NCBI GenBank assembly: GCA_946056455.1
Contig: CAMGJS010000011.1
Span: 1-13,573, forward strand
Source of the DNA: an uncultured Clostridia bacterium
GTDB lineage: Bacteria > Bacillota > Clostridia > Oscillospirales > Ruminococcaceae
DNA length: 13,573 bases
Direction of reading: 5' to 3'
Shown here: one piece after another, positions 7,630-13,573 of the stretch
Layout of the letters: each line of letters starts with the position of its first letter
Position numbering within the stretch: position 1 is the stretch's first letter
Translations under genes and position numbers: made by a program
Notes under the pieces: model-generated
The model's input: only the letters and a program-made list of their open reading frames with translations
Told to the model about the DNA's origin: nothing
Databases searched by the model: none

Positions 7630-8088
7630 CTATACATCCTTGTTGAGAGTGTTTGTCTTTTCGGCGCGGAGCTTGTTTCCTCCGTTGTCATAGGAACTGA
7701 CAAAACCGCTCTGTCCCGAAGCTCCTTCAAGGACGGAAAGCCTGTGGGCTACTATCTCTCTTGCGTTGTCGTTGATGCTCTTTATCTGAAAAACAAGGCG
7801 TTTAAGCTCGTTATATCCGTCGCTGAGACTGCCCTTGTATTTTTGCGGACAGGTATCAATTATCTGCGGAAAGGTTTTGTCCTTTTCATCGGCAAGTATC
7901 TCAAAGCGTTTCTTTTCATATACTCCCGATTTCATAATGAGCGCCTGCTCACGGCTTAAAGACTTGCCGAGAGCCTCAACATTATCCGCGGCGATAAGAG
8001 AGAACTTTTCTGTTTCAAAAGATAAAAGCTCACGGTAATGGGCGTTATATTCCTTTATAAATTCAACAAGCTGTTCATAATCAAGCAT
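7630..8088 (-). CDS. flgN: FlgN-family chaperone for FlgK/FlgL
   Basis: Cytoplasmic helical chaperone that binds the C-terminal helices of FlgK and FlgL before export. The 152-residue product has the FlgN pattern: a first helix with YEQLVEFIKEY, then ETEKFSLIAADNVEALGKSLSREQALIMKSGVYEKKRFEIL, and a long second helical region, ending in a charged tail. I chose ATG at 8088 because AAGGAGA lies six bases upstream. An in-frame TTG at 8103 would overlap that ribosome binding site. It lies between flgM and flgK, as yvyG does in Bacillus. Confidence 0.88.
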   Translation of the reverse strand: MLDYEQLVEFIKEYNAHYRELLSFETEKFSLIAADNVEALGKSLSREQALIMKSGVYEKKRFEILADEKDKTFPQIIDTCPQKYKGSLSDGYNELKRLVFQIKSINDNAREIVAHRLSVLEGASGQSGFVSSYDNGGNKLRAEKTNTLNKDV

Positions 8089-8124
8089 AGTATTCTCCTT
8101 CAAAAAACGGGGTTGGTTTGGTTC

Positions 8125-8418
8125 TTATGCCTCAACCGAGAGCATGGCACGGGCGATAGCGTCGGACGAAACATTGTATTTTCCTTCCGATACCTGCGCT
8201 TTGAGAGCGGCTATTCTTTCAGCCGAAGCGGGAGCGTTTGCGCTCTTTACTATTGAAGCCTTTGCGCCCTCTATGTTGTTCATTGCGGACGAAAGCTCTA
8301 ATTTATCGGTGTTCTTTGCCTTTTTGATTTCTTCTGTTTTTTTGTCGGCAGAGCTTATCTTTGTTTCTCCTATCGACTGATACGCGTTTATCGCGTTTGT
8401 GCATTTTCTGATATCCAT
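8125..8418 (-). CDS. flgM: Anti-sigma factor FlgM (negative regulator of SigD)
   Basis: FlgM holds the flagellar sigma factor SigD (sigma-28) inactive until the hook is complete. The 97-residue protein has a disordered, polar N-terminal half and the conserved sigma-binding C-terminal half: DKLELSS at residues 38-44, then RIAALKAQVSEGKYNVSSDAIARAML at 68-93 (given by position and key residues). It is the first gene of the operon and has a strong AAGGAGG seven bases from ATG. A SigD promoter stands directly upstream, so FlgM should be made by the sigma factor it inhibits, giving negative feedback. Confidence 0.95.
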   Translation of the reverse strand: MDIRKCTNAINAYQSIGETKISSADKKTEEIKKAKNTDKLELSSAMNNIEGAKASIVKSANAPASAERIAALKAQVSEGKYNVSSDAIARAMLSVEA

Positions 8419-8468
8419 AATCGTTCCTCCTTGAAATTATGTCAGCCTGAAAAATTCCCTTACTTTCT

Positions 8469-8495
8469 ATATCGGCAGAAAATCACACAACTTTA
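8469..8495 (-). promoter_or_regulatory. SigD (sigma-28) promoter of the flgM-fliT operon
   Basis: On the minus strand TAAA (8495-8492), a spacer of exactly 15 bases and GCCGATAT (8476-8469) match the SigD consensus TAAA-N15-GCCGATAA at all but the last base. The predicted transcript starts near 8462, leaving a leader of about 43 bases with the flgM ribosome binding site. An A/T tract (8499-8515) just upstream could help as an UP-type element. No convincing SigA promoter was found beside it. Confidence 0.9.
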
Positions 8496-8570
8496 CTCTT
8501 TTAAAAAATTTTTTTCGCCGTATTTTCGGCATTTTCTGCGTGTTCATAAAAAGTTTACAATTTAGACGCT

Positions 8571-8602
8571 AAAAAATCTCCGCCAAAGGTCATTCGGCGG
8601 AG
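8571..8602 (-). terminator. Intrinsic terminator overlapping the end of the PBP2 gene
   Basis: CTCCGCC (78-84 of the 8500s block) pairs with GGCGGAG at 8596-8602, a 7-bp GC-rich stem, followed on the minus strand by A then TTTTTT. The 5' arm contains the last sense codons and the loop contains the stop codon, so ribosomes finishing translation will influence folding. It separates the mre operon from the flagellar promoter. Confidence 0.88.
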
Positions 8603-10704
8603 GGATTTTCTGTATTCTCTGTGGTTTCTTCTGTTGTTTCTTCGGGTTCTTCTATTCGCTTTAAATTTACGTCATACTGAGGCTTTTTGCCGCCCGAATA
8701 AGGTCCGTAGCCGTAGTAAGCGTCGATAATCTGCCTTACGACAAGCTTTGAATACTCGCCCTCTTCGATATAGCAGGCAAAGGCTATCTCAGGGTCCTCG
8801 GCGGGATAATAGCCTATTACCGCAGCGTTTACAATGTCCTTTGACTTCTGGGGAGTACCCGTTTTTATGCAAGCCGTTTCGGGCAGGGTTGTGAGCAGGT
8901 AATCCTCATAGTAATAATCAACGCCGTAGATTTTTTCAAAAGCTCCTGCTCTTTTCATACCCTCTTCAACATAATCGAAAGTATAATCGTTCTTTATCGG
9001 TATCTGAGAAACGACAACGGGTTCGGTCTGTGTTACTATATTATCAAGATTATAGTCGTAAACTCCCTCGATGATAAAGGGCTTGTATCTTACTCCCTTA
9101 TTGGCTATTGTTGAAGCCTGAACTGCCATCTGTAAAGGAGTAACAGCCGTTTCGGACTGACCTATCGCGGTCTGAAGAACCTGCCCGGGAGTCCAGTCCA
9201 TAGCGTAGGAGGCAAAAACCTCGGGCGAGGATACCCAGCCTTTACTTCCGCCGATTTCAAGTCCGACATTTTCGCCCAGACCGTAATATGCGGCATATTC
9301 GTCAAGTCGCTCGATGCCGAGTTGTCTGCCCGTATCATAGAAGAAGATATTGCAGGAAACCTTTAATGCGTCGGCAACGGAGATAAGTCCGTGGTGACCT
9401 GTGCAGGTGGGGGCAATGTCGCTGTAATAGGTGTAGACCTGCGTACAGTTTACTGTGTCTTTTCCCGAAACTATGCCCTCATTTAAAACAGCGGTCGCCG
9501 TTACGGTTTTAAAGGTAGAGCCGGGACGGTAAAGTCCGTCTATTGCGCGGTTGATGAGCGGTTGATGTTCTCCGCCCAAAACCGATGAGTAATCGTTGAT
9601 ATAATCATAAATGTCATAGGTGGGGTAGTTTGCAAGAGCTCTTACTGCTCCCGTTTTTGCGTCAAGCACGACTATCGCTCCTGCGTAGGCGTTCTTGCCC
9701 CTGTCCTCTGTGGAATACATATTGAGCCAGTTTATGTGGTTCTTTAAAATGTCCTGAACATCACGCTGAAAGTCGCTGTCCACGGTGAGCTTTACTGTGT
9801 TACCTGGGACTGCCTCCTCGGTGTTCTTGACGGAAATTACCTTTCCTCCCGATATGGTGGTGGTTCTTGTGCCGTCCTTTCCGCGAAGTTCATTTTCCAT
9901 AAACTTTTCTATTCCGCTTTTGCCGAGAACATCGTTAAGCTTATAGCCCTCGTCTTTAAGCTCGGCGTATTCCTCGGCATAGATAGGTCCTACCGTTCCG
10001 ATGGAATGTGCGAGAATGTCGCTCTGAGCATAAACGCGGACAGCCTCTTCGGCAATGTCAACGCCTTTTAGCATATAGGAAAGCTCTTTTATTTTTGAAA
10101 CTGTGACAACGGGGACATCCTCTGCAAAGGTATAGCGGTTGCTCACCGAAAAGCCCCTTAAAAGCATTTCATAACGAACACCCGCTATGATGCGCTTTTC
10201 TTCTGTCGTATATTTATCTGAGATTTCGTATTTTTCAATGAGCGCATCAATGCAGTCGGTAGCTGTTGCATAGACATTCAGCCTTAAATGCTCCTCGTCA
10301 CGCATAATCTTAATGTCACGCTCACGGTCTGCAAGATAGACATAAGGGAGCGTTTTTGAAATGGGTATGCTCTCTATACGCTCTACATTATCCTCCATAA
10401 GAATTTTGGCGGTGCGAAGGATAATCTCGTTGCCCTCTTGATAATCCTTAGGGAAAAAAGCCGCTTCGATTATGACATTGAAGCCTGCTTTGTTCTTTAC
10501 TATCTGAACGCCGTTGACATCGACAATCTCGCCCCTTGCGGCTTTGATAAGCTGTGTTCCCGTTGAGGCGGATTTTGACTTTGCAAGGTATTCCTTGCCG
10601 TTTACTATCTGGATTTTCATAAGGCGGACTCCGCAAAGAGCCATAGCAACGATGATAAAAACGACAAGAATTATCGTTCTTATTCTTTCTTCCTTTGCCG
10701 ACAT
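8590..10704 (-). CDS. mrdA: Class B penicillin-binding protein 2 (elongasome D,D-transpeptidase)
   Basis: Membrane-anchored transpeptidase that cross-links peptidoglycan during cell elongation, working with RodA and MreBCD. One N-terminal membrane anchor (residues 10-28) is followed by the non-catalytic dimerisation region with the GKSGIEK...GKDGTR motif (261-279). The catalytic domain carries all three active-site motifs: STFK at 396-399 (nucleophile S396), SCN at 450-452 and KTGT at 614-617. No PASTA domains follow. The last 20 or so residues form an extracellular Glu/Thr/Pro-rich low-complexity tail, unusual in PBP2. At 704 residues it is somewhat longer than the common 600-680. Context after mreD favours PBP2/MrdA over a septal or sporulation PBP. 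The ATG has AAGGAGG 11 bases upstream. Confidence 0.93.
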   Translation of the reverse strand: MSAKEERIRTIILVVFIIVAMALCGVRLMKIQIVNGKEYLAKSKSASTGTQLIKAARGEIVDVNGVQIVKNKAGFNVIIEAAFFPKDYQEGNEIILRTAKILMEDNVERIESIPISKTLPYVYLADRERDIKIMRDEEHLRLNVYATATDCIDALIEKYEISDKYTTEEKRIIAGVRYEMLLRGFSVSNRYTFAEDVPVVTVSKIKELSYMLKGVDIAEEAVRVYAQSDILAHSIGTVGPIYAEEYAELKDEGYKLNDVLGKSGIEKFMENELRGKDGTRTTTISGGKVISVKNTEEAVPGNTVKLTVDSDFQRDVQDILKNHINWLNMYSTEDRGKNAYAGAIVVLDAKTGAVRALANYPTYDIYDYINDYSSVLGGEHQPLINRAIDGLYRPGSTFKTVTATAVLNEGIVSGKDTVNCTQVYTYYSDIAPTCTGHHGLISVADALKVSCNIFFYDTGRQLGIERLDEYAAYYGLGENVGLEIGGSKGWVSSPEVFASYAMDWTPGQVLQTAIGQSETAVTPLQMAVQASTIANKGVRYKPFIIEGVYDYNLDNIVTQTEPVVVSQIPIKNDYTFDYVEEGMKRAGAFEKIYGVDYYYEDYLLTTLPETACIKTGTPQKSKDIVNAAVIGYYPAEDPEIAFACYIEEGEYSKLVVRQIIDAYYGYGPYSGGKKPQYDVNLKRIEEPEETTEETTENTENPSAE

Positions 10705-10732
10705 TTTTGTGAAATCCTCCTTCTTTAAAAAA

Positions 10733-11302
10733 TCATTCTCTTACAATATCATCGGATTGCTCCGCCATAAAGTGTTCTCTTCTCGGTCCGAACCTTTTAT
10801 TTATCAGCTTAAAAGCTATCCATACAATCGGAGAAACAATTATTGTCAATGCCATAGGCAGAAGCGTATAGAAAACAAAAATCCTGCCGTTGACATCTGT
10901 TCCCCACATTGCATAGAAAAAAAGGTAGTCGAGAAGTCCCATAATAACCGTTGTCGCGGAATTTACTATTAGAAAATTCACTATGTTGTATCTTAAAACA
11001 TACAAAAACAAAAGCGAAACTACCATACAGACAACGGTGAGCAGAACTCCGTTGTAGCCGAAAAGCTTTCCGCAGGCGGCGTCGGTGAGAAGTCCGCACA
11101 AAAGCCCCATAAACGACGCTGTAAGCTCGTTTTTTTCATATATCGCAAAGCATATTGCAATAGGGATATGAAAAAGCGGGATTATACTGCCCGAAACGGT
11201 CATAATGACAAAGGAAACCGCCATTACAAGCAGATACAAAAGCCACTTTATGACAAGGTTGCGACGCTTTTCTCTCACAGTAAGCGGTCTATTCTTCTTC
11301 AT
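10733..11302 (-). CDS. mreD: Rod shape-determining membrane protein MreD
   Basis: Integral membrane partner of MreC in the elongation complex. The 189-residue product has a short basic cytoplasmic N-terminus (KKNRPLTVREKRR) and about five or six hydrophobic segments between residues 17 and 170, including the MreD-typical GLLCGLLTDA stretch. The C-terminal tail is charged. I chose ATG at 11302 because an AGGGAGAG ribosome binding site precedes it and the overlap with mreC is only 14 bases. An earlier ATG at 11338 lies 50 bases inside mreC with no better site. Confidence 0.93.
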   Translation of the reverse strand: MKKNRPLTVREKRRNLVIKWLLYLLVMAVSFVIMTVSGSIIPLFHIPIAICFAIYEKNELTASFMGLLCGLLTDAACGKLFGYNGVLLTVVCMVVSLLFLYVLRYNIVNFLIVNSATTVIMGLLDYLFFYAMWGTDVNGRIFVFYTLLPMALTIIVSPIVWIAFKLINKRFGPRREHFMAEQSDDIVRE

Positions 11303-12146
11303 AGTTCTCTCCCTGTCCGTTGAACGATGTGATGACAAAAACGCTCTGGATATTTTTTATATCAGCAACAGGCTTTATCACCGCAGTTTTTGAAAGTCCG
11401 CTTTCTTCTATGTAGATTTCTTCTACAATTCCTATTACCCTGTCCTTCGGGAAAAGTCCGCTGTTGCCCGAGGTTACGATTATATCGCCTTTTTTAAGGT
11501 CGCTGTCCTTTTCGATATATTTCATTCGGCATACGCCCTCTGCGGCAAGCTCGGCGTCACATTCAACAATGCCCGTTGTGTCGTTTCTTATGCAGTACGC
11601 TCCCACGGGGACATCGGGTGAAAAGATTGTGGTAACTCTTGAATAGGTCGTTGAAGCCTTTGTGACTATTCCCACAAGTCCCGTATCTGTAATAACGGGG
11701 TCATAGACCGAAACGCCGTCTGTTGTGCCCTTATCAATAATAAATGAGCCGAATGGGTCGTTGGCGGTCTTTGAAATAATCTGACAAGGCGGAGAAAATT
11801 CATAATCGGGGAAATCCTCTTTAAGACCTATCACCTTGCGGAGCTGTTCGTTTTCATTTTTAAGCTTTTCATAGTCGATTATCTGAACATATAATTCGTC
11901 AAGCTGGGCGCGGAGCTGTTTGTTGTCCTCATAATACTGTTTTGCGTTTGTTATGACGGAAAGGCTTTCCTCCACTCCGTTTTTAATGCTTGTGGCAAGC
12001 TTCTGAACGGGGGCGAACACCTTTGCTATAACCGAGTTTCCGGGGTCGGAAGAGCTTTCCTTTACGGTATAAAGCGTTATTCCGATAAGAAGTGCCAGCA
12101 CGCATATTATTACTTTAAATTTTTTGCTGTAAAAAAAATCTCTCAA
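11289..12146 (-). CDS. mreC: Rod shape-determining protein MreC (TTG start)
   Basis: Bitopic membrane protein linking cytoplasmic MreB to the periplasmic-side PBP2. It shows an N-terminal membrane segment (about 11-28), a coiled coil (about 60-106, KQLRAQLDELYVQIIDYEKLKNE region) and the double beta-barrel domain from about 115 to 275 with GTTDGVSVYDPVITDTGLVG at 140-159 and GDIIVTSGNSGLFP at 220-233. Length 285 is typical. The start is TTG, with AAAGGAG ten bases upstream and no ATG available nearby. It lies 67 bases after mreB, beyond an intrinsic terminator, so its expression should be well below that of mreB. Confidence 0.95.
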   Translation of the reverse strand: MRDFFYSKKFKVIICVLALLIGITLYTVKESSSDPGNSVIAKVFAPVQKLATSIKNGVEESLSVITNAKQYYEDNKQLRAQLDELYVQIIDYEKLKNENEQLRKVIGLKEDFPDYEFSPPCQIISKTANDPFGSFIIDKGTTDGVSVYDPVITDTGLVGIVTKASTTYSRVTTIFSPDVPVGAYCIRNDTTGIVECDAELAAEGVCRMKYIEKDSDLKKGDIIVTSGNSGLFPKDRVIGIVEEIYIEESGLSKTAVIKPVADIKNIQSVFVITSFNGQGENYEEE

Positions 12147-12177
12147 GCGGTGACAACTCCTTTCAAAAAATCTGTTG

Positions 12178-12204
12178 AAAAAAGGGGCAGAAAAACTGCC
12201 CCTT
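12178..12204 (-). terminator. Terminator/attenuator between mreB and mreC
   Basis: AAGGGGCAG (12182-12190) pairs with CTGCCCCTT (12196-12204) across a 5-base loop. On the minus strand the stem is followed by six T's. It starts nine bases after the mreB stop. No new promoter is visible before mreC, so mreC, mreD and the PBP gene depend on read-through. A duplicated TGCCCCTTA at 12197-12216 overlaps the mreB stop. Confidence 0.85.
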
Positions 12205-12213
12205 AATTGCCCC

Positions 12214-13236
12214 TTAGTTGCTGTATCTTACTGTATCGTCATTGAGAACATCGTGGAGCTTTTCAATATTTTCAAGAACCTTGCCTGTTCCTTCCGCAAC
12301 GCAGTCAAGGGGACTTTCGGCAATGTTTACGGGCATACCCGTTTCCTTGTTGATAAGCTTGTCAAGACCTCTTAACAACGCTCCTCCGCCTGCAAGAGTG
12401 ATGCCCTGGTCGATAATATCCGCCGAAAGCTCAGGCGGAGTTTTTTCAAGGGTAACCTTGATAGCCTCGATAATTCTTGCAAGAGGCTCGGCGAGAGCGT
12501 CTCTTATCTCTGCCGATGTTACAATGATATTTTCGGGCAGACCGTTGAGAAGGTTTCTTCCCTTTATTTCCATAGTGGTGTCATCGTCGCCTGGGAAAGC
12601 GGAGCCTATGCCTATCTTGATATTTTCGGCTGTTCTTTCACCGATGAGAAGGTTATATTTTTTCTTGATATAGTTGATGATTGAAAGGTCGAACTCATCG
12701 CCTGCTACTCTTACAGAACGGGAGGTTACAATTCCGCCGAGAGAGATAACGGCAACTTCGGATGTTCCTCCTCCGATATCGACAATCATAGAACCCGTAG
12801 GCTCGGCAACGGGAAGGTTAGCTCCGATAGCGGCAGCCATAGGCTCTTCAATAATGGAAACTCTTTTTGCTCCTGCGTTTTCAGCCGCTTCTTTTACGGC
12901 ACGGCGCTCAACGGCTGTAACTCCCGACGGGATACAGATGATAACTCTTGCCTTTGCAAAAAGTGAGCCTGCAAGGGCCTTCTTAATAAATTCCTGCAAC
13001 ATTGATGTGGTGATGTCAAAGTCCGCAATAACGCCGTCTTTAAGAGGACGAACGGCAACGATAGAGCCCGGGGTTCTTCCTATAACATCCTTTGCTTCTG
13101 TTCCTACACAACGGACCTGGTCTGTTCTTGTATCTACCGCAACAACCGAAGGCTCACGGATAATAATGCCCTTGCCACGCATATAAACGAGGGTATTCGC
13201 TGTTCCGAGGTCTATGCCTATGTCTTTTGTAAACAT
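12214..13236 (-). CDS. mreB: Actin-like rod shape protein MreB
   Basis: Actin-fold ATPase that forms membrane-associated filaments and guides lateral wall synthesis. All nucleotide-binding signatures are present: phosphate-1 loop [14 protein letters not shown] at residues 5-18, EEPMAAAIG at 130-138, phosphate-2 loop DIGGGTSE at 153-160 and the adenosine motif [14 protein letters not shown] at 279-292. Length 340 is standard. The ATG has AAGGAG seven bases upstream. It is the first gene of the elongation operon, with its own promoter and a leader of about 90 bases. It could be an Mbl-type paralogue; the mreCD context favours MreB. Confidence 0.97.
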   Translation of the reverse strand: MFTKDIGIDLGTANTLVYMRGKGIIIREPSVVAVDTRTDQVRCVGTEAKDVIGRTPGSIVAVRPLKDGVIADFDITTSMLQEFIKKALAGSLFAKARVIICIPSGVTAVERRAVKEAAENAGAKRVSIIEEPMAAAIGANLPVAEPTGSMIVDIGGGTSEVAVISLGGIVTSRSVRVAGDEFDLSIINYIKKKYNLLIGERTAENIKIGIGSAFPGDDDTTMEIKGRNLLNGLPENIIVTSAEIRDALAEPLARIIEAIKVTLEKTPPELSADIIDQGITLAGGGALLRGLDKLINKETGMPVNIAESPLDCVAEGTGKVLENIEKLHDVLNDDTVRYSN

Positions 13237-13261
13237 CCTTATTCTCCTTCACAAAAATAGT

Positions 13262-13310
13262 CTGCAAGCTGTTTTGCAGTTATTATCCAAACAACAGAGA
13301 AACACTCTGT
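13262..13310 (-). other. Two small hairpins in the mreB leader
   Basis: The 90-base leader contains two inverted repeats: ACAGAG (13294-13299) with CTCTGT (13305-13310), and CTGCAA (13262-13267) with TTGCAG (13274-13279). Neither is followed by a T run, so they are not terminators. They may stabilise the message or modulate access to the ribosome binding site; no known riboswitch is recognised. Confidence 0.45.
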
Positions 13311-13332
13311 CGCTAAAAAATTCTTACATATT

Positions 13333-13361
13333 ATTATAACACAGAAACTGCCGTTCAACAA
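13333..13361 (-). promoter_or_regulatory. SigA-type promoter of the mreB operon
   Basis: On the minus strand -35 TTGTTG (13361-13356), a 17-base spacer and a perfect -10 TATAAT (13338-13333), with an extended -10 TG one base upstream. The predicted start is near 13326. The region further upstream is very A/T-rich, which suits an UP element. Confidence 0.85.
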
Positions 13362-13415
13362 GAATTTTTGATGATTTTTTCAATTTAGGATAAAATGTCA
13401 ATTTAACAAGAATTT
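13357..13415. repeat. 11-bp direct repeat around divergent promoters
   Basis: AACAAGAATTT occurs at 13357-13367 and again at 13405-13415, 48 bases apart. The first copy overlaps the mreB -35 and lies next to the plus-strand -35; the second lies just after the predicted plus-strand start. It could be a pair of operator sites, but A/T-rich sequence makes chance possible. Confidence 0.35.
13368..13396 (+). promoter_or_regulatory. Possible divergent plus-strand promoter
   Basis: TTGATG (13368-13373), a 17-base spacer and TAAAAT (13391-13396) form a reasonable SigA promoter facing right, back to back with the mreB promoter (its -35 is six bases away). Predicted start near 13403. Confidence 0.45.
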
Positions 13416-13428
13416 AAGGGGTTGATTT

Positions 13429-13491
13429 GTGAAAAATGACAGATGGGGTTGTGGTTTTTGTTTAGTTTTCGCTGACAGCAAAGGGAGTTAA
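13429..13491 (+). CDS. Possible 20-codon small ORF ending at the palindrome
   Basis: A GTG start at 13429 has AAGGGG seven bases upstream and opens a 20-codon frame with a WGCGFC motif (one CxxC) and a short hydrophobic patch, stopping at TAA 13489-13491, directly against the palindromic terminator. A promoter, ribosome binding site, frame and terminator line up in order, which is why it is listed. It is too short to be judged by coding statistics, and the transcript could equally be a small non-coding RNA of about 110 bases or chance. No known family is recognised. Confidence 0.25.
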   Translation: MKNDRWGCGFCLVFADSKGS

Positions 13492-13511
13492 AGCACACCT
13501 TTGGTGTGCTT
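13491..13511 (+). terminator. Terminator-like palindrome, right copy
   Basis: Identical to 111-131: arms AAGCACACC and GGTGTGCTT with a TTT loop, followed on the plus strand by a short T run (T4 in all). It would end the predicted plus-strand transcript. As at the left end it is followed on its outward side by the nested hairpin element. Confidence 0.6.
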
Positions 13512-13518
13512 TTAGTTT

Positions 13519-13573
13519 GGTTTCGCCAACGGCTCTGCGAGCCTTTCTTGGCGACCTTCTTTTTTGACAACAA
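13519..13573 (+). repeat. Structured repeat element, right copy (cut by window end)
   Basis: GGTTTCGC and GCGACCT flank a nested hairpin: outer stem TCGCCAA (13523-13529) with TTGGCGA (13548-13554), inner stem GGCTC (13531-13535) with GAGCC (13539-13543). The internal loop is one base against four, the same as in the left copy read on its minus strand. The following CCTTCTTTTTT is the 5' arm of what is a hairpin in the left copy; its partner would lie past the window end. The two copies are in opposite orientation. Confidence 0.7.

Noticed and set aside
8089..8103. TTG start for flgN at 8103
   Set aside because: It would sit on the AAGGAGA that serves the ATG at 8088.
8419..8589. A SigA promoter for flgM in the 171-base gap
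   Set aside because: TTGTAA is present but no acceptable -10 lies at 16-18 bases; only the SigD promoter and the upstream terminator are supported.
11303..11338. Upstream ATG for mreD at 11338
   Set aside because: It would lengthen the overlap with mreC to 50 bases, and the ATG at 11302 has the better ribosome binding site.
12218..13186. Two long plus-strand frames opposite mreB
   Set aside because: They mirror the codon pattern of mreB, a strongly supported gene, and have Ser/Pro/Ile-rich products typical of antisense shadows.
13373..13401. Minus-strand TTGACA at 13396-13401 as an extra mreB promoter
   Set aside because: At 17 bases spacing the -10 would be AAAATC, a poor match; the downstream TATAAT promoter is far better.
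1..13573. CRISPR arrays, tRNA or rRNA genes, insertion-sequence transposases
   Set aside because: No regularly spaced repeats, cloverleaf tRNA genes, rRNA motifs or transposase-like proteins were found on either strand.

Overview
The window reads as a stretch of Clostridia chromosome (Firmicutes, low to moderate GC), probably from an uncultured gut-type Oscillospirales/Eubacteriales. The evidence is the Bacillus/Clostridium-style order flgM-flgN-flgK-flgL-DUF6470-fliW-csrA, strong AGGAGG-type ribosome binding sites, a textbook SigD flagellar promoter, and mreBCD followed by a class B penicillin-binding protein. All fourteen convincing protein genes lie on the minus strand, so transcription runs from the right end to the left end.

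Right block (about 13361 down to 8571) is a cell-elongation operon: mreB, mreC, mreD and a PBP2-type transpeptidase. A strong extended -10 promoter sits about 90 bases upstream of mreB. An intrinsic terminator between mreB and mreC should make mreB more abundant than the rest. A second terminator, whose stem is partly built from the last codons of the PBP gene, closes the operon.

Left block (about 8495 down to 132) is a late-class flagellar operon starting at a SigD promoter (TAAA-N15-GCCGATAT). It encodes FlgM (anti-SigD factor), FlgN (hook-filament junction chaperone), FlgK and FlgL (junction proteins), a DUF6470/YviE-like protein, FliW and CsrA (the flagellin-synthesis regulatory pair), an unusually long FliD cap, FliS (flagellin chaperone) and a FliT-like small helical protein. 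Genes are packed with overlaps or short gaps and end in tandem terminators. Two genes that lie between csrA and fliD in Bacillus subtilis, flagellin (hag) and flaG, are absent here, so the two gene sets are joined.

The less ordinary material is at the two ends. Each end carries a perfect palindrome (arms AAGCACACC / GGTGTGCTT) followed, on its outward side, by a nested hairpin element of one repeat family. The two copies are in opposite orientation and differ by compensatory base-pair changes in the outer stem, which points to selection for structure. The left copy can fold as a three-way junction. At the right end, back to back with the mreB promoter, there is a plausible plus-strand promoter that would make a short transcript with a 20-codon reading frame, ending at the palindrome. 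The function of these terminal elements is unknown.
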